Part shown: positions 4,745 to 5,724 of the stretch, piece after piece
Numbering within the stretch: position 1 is the first letter of the stretch
Layout of the letters: every line of letters begins with the position of its first letter
Origin: Methylococcaceae bacterium
GTDB lineage: Bacteria; Pseudomonadota; Gammaproteobacteria; Methylococcales; Methylomonadaceae
NCBI GenBank assembly: GCA_021647145.1
Contig: JAKIVF010000163.1
Location: 1-5,724 of the forward strand
Direction of reading: 5' to 3'
Length of the DNA stretch: 5,724 bases
The notes under the pieces: model-generated
The model's database searches: none
What the model saw: only the letters and a program-made list of their open reading frames with translations
Told to the model about the DNA's origin: nothing
Program-made: the position numbers and the translations under genes

Positions 4745-5724
4745 CTAGGCTCTTTTTATTTTATAGTAAGCATGTAAGGCATTAATAAGCACATCTGTAT
4801 ATTCTTTGGTCATCTCACCCATATGTGAGACCCTAAAGATAACATCTCTAAGTTCTCCACCATTAGGACAAACCATAACCTTATAAGCCTCTTCTAAACC
4901 ATGCACAATCTCCATAGCCGACTTTCCATCAGTAGGTGTTAGTGTTGTCATGGCATTGGGCATATAAGGTGTATAGGCTTTTAAAGGCAATGCTTTAATA
5001 CTTTCTCTAAAATACTCAGCCATCTCTTTGGCATTGGCAATGGTTGATTCAACCCCTCCTAAACGCTTTATCTGTGCTAGTCTGGCTTCGAGTTGTAGCA
5101 TAATCGTCACAGCAGGAGTATAAGGCGTTTGCCCTCGCTCACCATTGCTCAAATAATCTTTAAAATTAAAATAGAGTGACTTAATATCTTGTACTTTTTT
5201 CAAAGCACTAGGAGCTAAAATTACCATGGTTAAACCAGGAGGAAGTGCCAAACCTTTTTGAGAACTGGCAATGACCACATCTATATTACTCTCTTGCATG
5301 TCTAGCTTGTCGGTCACCAACATTGAAATGGCATCAACAATATAGAGCATCTTATTTTTTTTAGCAAACGCACCCATGGCATTTAAATCATACAGATGCC
5401 CTACAGATGTCTCATGAGCATTAACAATGAGTGAGCTAAAATTCTCTTTAGGAGCTAAAATCTCAATATCAGCTAGGTTAGTCTCTTTTACTTTAAAATC
5501 TGTATGAGAAATATCATGTGTTTGACAAATCTCTACAAAACGACCCCCAAAACCACCACCATTAACCACCAAAGCATGGTCATCTTTGGTTAATAAATTC
5601 ATAACAACCGACTCCATACCAGCCGTACCTGAAGCTGTTAAAAAGACAACTTTTGAACCCTCTGGAGCATTAACCATCTCTAGCAGACCTCGCTCACAAG
5701 CATAAGTCACATCTGAAAATTCAC
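4745..5724 (-). CDS. Class V aminotransferase (alanine/serine-glyoxylate type), N-terminus outside the window
   Basis: This is a PLP-dependent fold-type I enzyme moving an amino group between a small amino acid or amine and a 2-oxo acid. Numbering from the GTG at 5708-5710, SGTAGME (28-33) binds the cofactor phosphate. HETSVG (99-104) and YIVDAISM, with D126 facing the pyridine nitrogen, are present. S-S-Q-K152-G-L-A-L-P-P-G carries the Schiff-base lysine. The GTG is not the real start: the frame stays open to the window edge and reads E-F-S-D before it, matching the conserved HR.xEF segment. About 30 residues are therefore missing. The SQKG.LPPG form resembles alanine/serine-glyoxylate aminotransferases more than classical PhnW. 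Beside licD, however, a 2-aminoethylphosphonate-pyruvate reaction is a fair alternative. It ends at TAG 4745-4747, touching the licD start. Confidence 0.88.
   Translation of the reverse strand, partial: EFSDVTYACERGLLEMVNAPEGSKVVFLTASGTAGMESVVMNLLTKDDHALVVNGGGFGGRFVEICQTHDISHTDFKVKETNLADIEILAPKENFSSLIVNAHETSVGHLYDLNAMGAFAKKNKMLYIVDAISMLVTDKLDMQESNIDVVIASSQKGLALPPGLTMVILAPSALKKVQDIKSLYFNFKDYLSNGERGQTPYTPAVTIMLQLEARLAQIKRLGGVESTIANAKEMAEYFRESIKALPLKAYTPYMPNAMTTLTPTDGKSAMEIVHGLEEAYKVMVCPNGGELRDVIFRVSHMGEMTKEYTDVLINALHAYYKIKRA

Noticed and set aside
1..5724. CRISPR array, tRNA, rRNA, riboswitch or phage attachment site
   Set aside because: No regularly spaced short repeats, tRNA-like cloverleaf, rRNA segment or known riboswitch core is visible anywhere in the window.

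Overview
The window is AT-rich bacterial DNA with short intergenic gaps, many insertion-sequence remains and several decayed genes. My best guess for the host is a low-GC proteobacterium. Two signals point to a gammaproteobacterium: a phosphatidylserine decarboxylase remnant of the E. coli type, and a perfect FNR-type box. The right-hand genes would also fit a Campylobacterota genome such as Sulfurimonas or Sulfurovum, so the assignment is weak and some of the DNA may have been transferred.

Left part (1-2345): the 3' end of an AHSA1/SRPBCC-domain gene is followed by the truncated distal half of an IS5-family element on the minus strand. Next comes a complete-looking IS3-family element (about 833-2107). 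It has orfA, orfB, a -1 frameshift signal, imperfect terminal inverted repeats, and a hairpin that covers the orfA ribosome binding site. Immediately beyond it lies the broken C-terminal end of psd on the minus strand, with several in-frame stops. The IS5 homology stops at one edge of the IS3 element and the psd homology stops at the other edge. The IS3 copy therefore probably marks a deletion or recombination point.

Middle part (2346-3378): a promoter region with a perfect FNR-type palindrome precedes a secreted repeat protein with a C-terminal peptidoglycan-binding domain. A one-base frameshift in a run of five C separates its signal peptide from the rest. The gene ends at a strong hairpin that it shares with the convergent operon from the right.

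Right part (3375-5724): three minus-strand genes form a tight operon. They are a class V aminotransferase (its N-terminus lies outside the window), a LicD-family phosphotransferase that begins directly after the aminotransferase stop, and a membrane-anchored protein of unknown function. LicD enzymes attach phosphocholine or related groups to surface glycans. The pair could therefore make and attach an amino-containing substituent such as 2-aminoethylphosphonate, but no other gene in view confirms this. I see no clearly novel multi-gene system. The most rewarding points are the IS3 control elements, the decay of psd, the frameshifted FNR-box gene, and the unknown third gene of the LicD operon.
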